From Pseudomonadota bacterium (GTDB lineage Bacteria; Pseudomonadota; Alphaproteobacteria; Rhizobiales; Xanthobacteraceae), in the NCBI GenBank assembly GCA_023432885.1, contig JAEZEU010000503.1, positions 1-7,042 on the forward strand: a stretch of DNA of 7,042 nucleotides, in the 5' to 3' direction. The notes under the pieces are model-generated. The model saw nothing but the letters and a program-made list of their open reading frames with translations. It was not told the origin of the DNA and did no database searches. The first letter of the stretch is position 1. Every line of letters begins with the position of its first letter. This document shows, piece by piece, positions 6,001 through 7,042 of the stretch. The position numbers and the translations under genes were made by a program.

Positions 6001-6005
6001 GAACC

Positions 6006-6896
6006 CTAGCTCGGTCTCCGCAGTAGCAAGCTGCTCCACTCATCGATCCGCAAATGCCTTAGCGGCACCAGGCCGCGGGCACGGTAGGCCGCTATCACGG
6101 CCGGAGCCTGATGCGTCAGCAGGCCGGACAGGATCACCAGCGCCCCAGGGGCGAGATGCCGCGCCATCGGCGTCGCCAACTGCCGCAGCGGGTTGGCCAA
6201 AATATTCGCCAGCACCAGATCGAACGGGCCGCGCTGGGGAAACTCCGGCGCGGAAAAGCCGGTGGCGCGGATCACCTGCACGAGATTGCCGGTCTCGTTC
6301 AGCCGGGCATTCTCCCGCGCCACGCGCACCGATGGCGGATCGATGTCGCTGGCGAGCACGCCGATCTTCAGCGCCTTCGCCGCCGCAATCCCGAGCACGC
6401 CGGTGCCGGTGCCGAGATCAAGCAGCCGCCGCGGCCGATACGCTTTCAGCACATGGTCCAGCAGCAGCAGGCAGCCGCGCGTGGTGCCGTGATGCCCGGT
6501 GCCGAACGCCAGCGCCGCCTCGATCTCGATGGCGAGCTTGTTGGCGGGGACCCGCTCGCGGTCATGCGCGCCATGAACGACAAAGCGCCCGGCCGGCACC
6601 GGCACGAGGTCTTCGAGGCTCGCCTTGACCCAGTCCCTGGCTTCCACCGTATCGAAGGCGAGGGTGGCTGCGATCTCGCGACCGGCGGCATTCGTCACGA
6701 GATCGCGCAGCAGCGCCTGGTCCGGCGCTTCGGCAAAATGCAGGGTGACATCCCAGCGTCCGTCCGGCCCCTCGAAAGCCGCCACCGCCGCCTCGGTGTC
6801 GAAAAAAACTTCGGTCAGCACGTCGACCACGCGCTTGGCGGCGTGCTCGTTGCCAATTGCAAAGCTGGCGCGATGGGTAGAGGGGGTGATGGTCAT
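6006..6896 (-). CDS. prmA: Ribosomal protein L11 methyltransferase PrmA
   Basis: PrmA uses S-adenosylmethionine to trimethylate amino groups of ribosomal protein L11 in the cytoplasm. The protein has 296 residues against 293 in E. coli. An N-terminal substrate-recognition domain fills about 1-100. A linker leads to the family signature AFGTGHHGTT at 130-139, then the AdoMet-binding motif LLDLGTGTGVLGIAA (158-172). The acidic loop SDIDPPSV (183-190) and the catalytic-region motif NILANPL (231-237) follow. All expected motifs are intact. I chose the ATG at 6896 (MTITPSTHRASF); a TTG at 6902 would add two residues and has no better ribosome site. Its 3' end is convergent with the small basic protein gene. 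Loss of PrmA is known to be tolerated in E. coli, so the gene is conserved but not essential there. Confidence 0.96.
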   Translation of the reverse strand: MTITPSTHRASFAIGNEHAAKRVVDVLTEVFFDTEAAVAAFEGPDGRWDVTLHFAEAPDQALLRDLVTNAAGREIAATLAFDTVEARDWVKASLEDLVPVPAGRFVVHGAHDRERVPANKLAIEIEAALAFGTGHHGTTRGCLLLLDHVLKAYRPRRLLDLGTGTGVLGIAAAKALKIGVLASDIDPPSVRVARENARLNETGNLVQVIRATGFSAPEFPQRGPFDLVLANILANPLRQLATPMARHLAPGALVILSGLLTHQAPAVIAAYRARGLVPLRHLRIDEWSSLLLRRPS

Positions 6897-7042
6897 CAGC
6901 AAGCCGGTCCACAGAAAAGGGGCAGGAAATACAGCCCTTGTTTACAGGCTTTGCAGGCGGATATGCCGAGGATTTCCACAGCTTCCTTCAGCTAAAAGCC
7001 ACGGCGGTTCGGACGAGGTAGGTTCAGTAGGAAAGCCTTTGG
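6897..7042. other. Upstream region of prmA, no supported gene
   Basis: These 146 bases are less GC-rich than the genes and should contain the prmA promoter on the complementary strand. I could not find a convincing -35/-10 pair or a sigma-54 site. TCCACAG occurs twice (6909-6915 and 6976-6982), which may be chance. On the complementary strand a frame is open from the right edge to a TAG at 6992-6994, and could be the last 16 codons of another gene, but another frame is open for longer, so no call is made. Confidence 0.4.

Noticed and set aside
3594..6026. Two long + strand open frames (382 and 427 codons) antisense to the aminopeptidase
   Set aside because: They mirror the strongly supported M24B gene, show Arg/Gly/Ala-rich low-complexity translation, and cross a repeat and the divergent promoter region.
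6972..6980. DnaA-box-like ATTTCCACA upstream of prmA
   Set aside because: It is a single site with two mismatches to TTATCCACA, without a cluster or AT-rich unwinding region.
6111..6995. 294-codon + strand open frame antisense to prmA
   Set aside because: prmA has all family motifs on the other strand; the antisense translation has no family features.
6992..7042. Possible last 16 codons of a complementary-strand gene entering from the right edge
   Set aside because: A different frame on the same strand is open for longer, and the residues match no protein end I recognise; flanking sequence is needed.

Overview
This is an ordinary housekeeping stretch of a GC-rich alphaproteobacterial chromosome. 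It most likely comes from Bradyrhizobium or a close relative in the Nitrobacteraceae. The evidence is the protein style (LigA with an alphaproteobacterial zinc-site variant, a three-domain XPNPEP1-like aminopeptidase P) and two families of dispersed palindromic intergenic repeats that I recognise from Bradyrhizobium-type genomes. The genus is an inference; no rRNA gene is present to settle it.

Layout, left to right. (1) The 3' part of ligA (NAD-dependent DNA ligase, + strand) runs in from the left edge and ends at 1548. (2) A cloverleaf-like repeat fills the gap to a small EthD-family gene (1674-1991, +) that has a very strong Shine-Dalgarno site. (3) A second repeat type and a 12-bp stem-loop lie in the convergent gap before a Bcr/CflA-type MFS drug exporter (2156-3439, -). 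(4) A second copy of that repeat type separates the exporter from a complete Xaa-Pro aminopeptidase (3687-5516, -). (5) A 188-bp divergent region holds a near-consensus sigma-54 promoter facing a 59-codon gene for a small basic protein (5705-5884, +). (6) A second cloverleaf-type repeat sits in the convergent gap before prmA, the ribosomal protein L11 methyltransferase (6006-6896, -). (7) The last 146 bases are the region upstream of prmA, with no gene I can support.

The genes do not form an obvious pathway. LigA serves replication and repair, PrmA modifies the ribosome, aminopeptidase P trims proline-containing peptides, the MFS protein exports small molecules, and the EthD protein has no settled role. 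Each transcription unit is probably independent, because spacing is wide and repeats lie between them. No complete new system, CRISPR array, insertion sequence, tRNA or rRNA is present. The most interesting items are the sigma-54-like promoter in front of the small basic protein gene, the restriction of palindromic repeats to gene 3' sides, and the paired GANTC sites in the core of the cloverleaf repeat.
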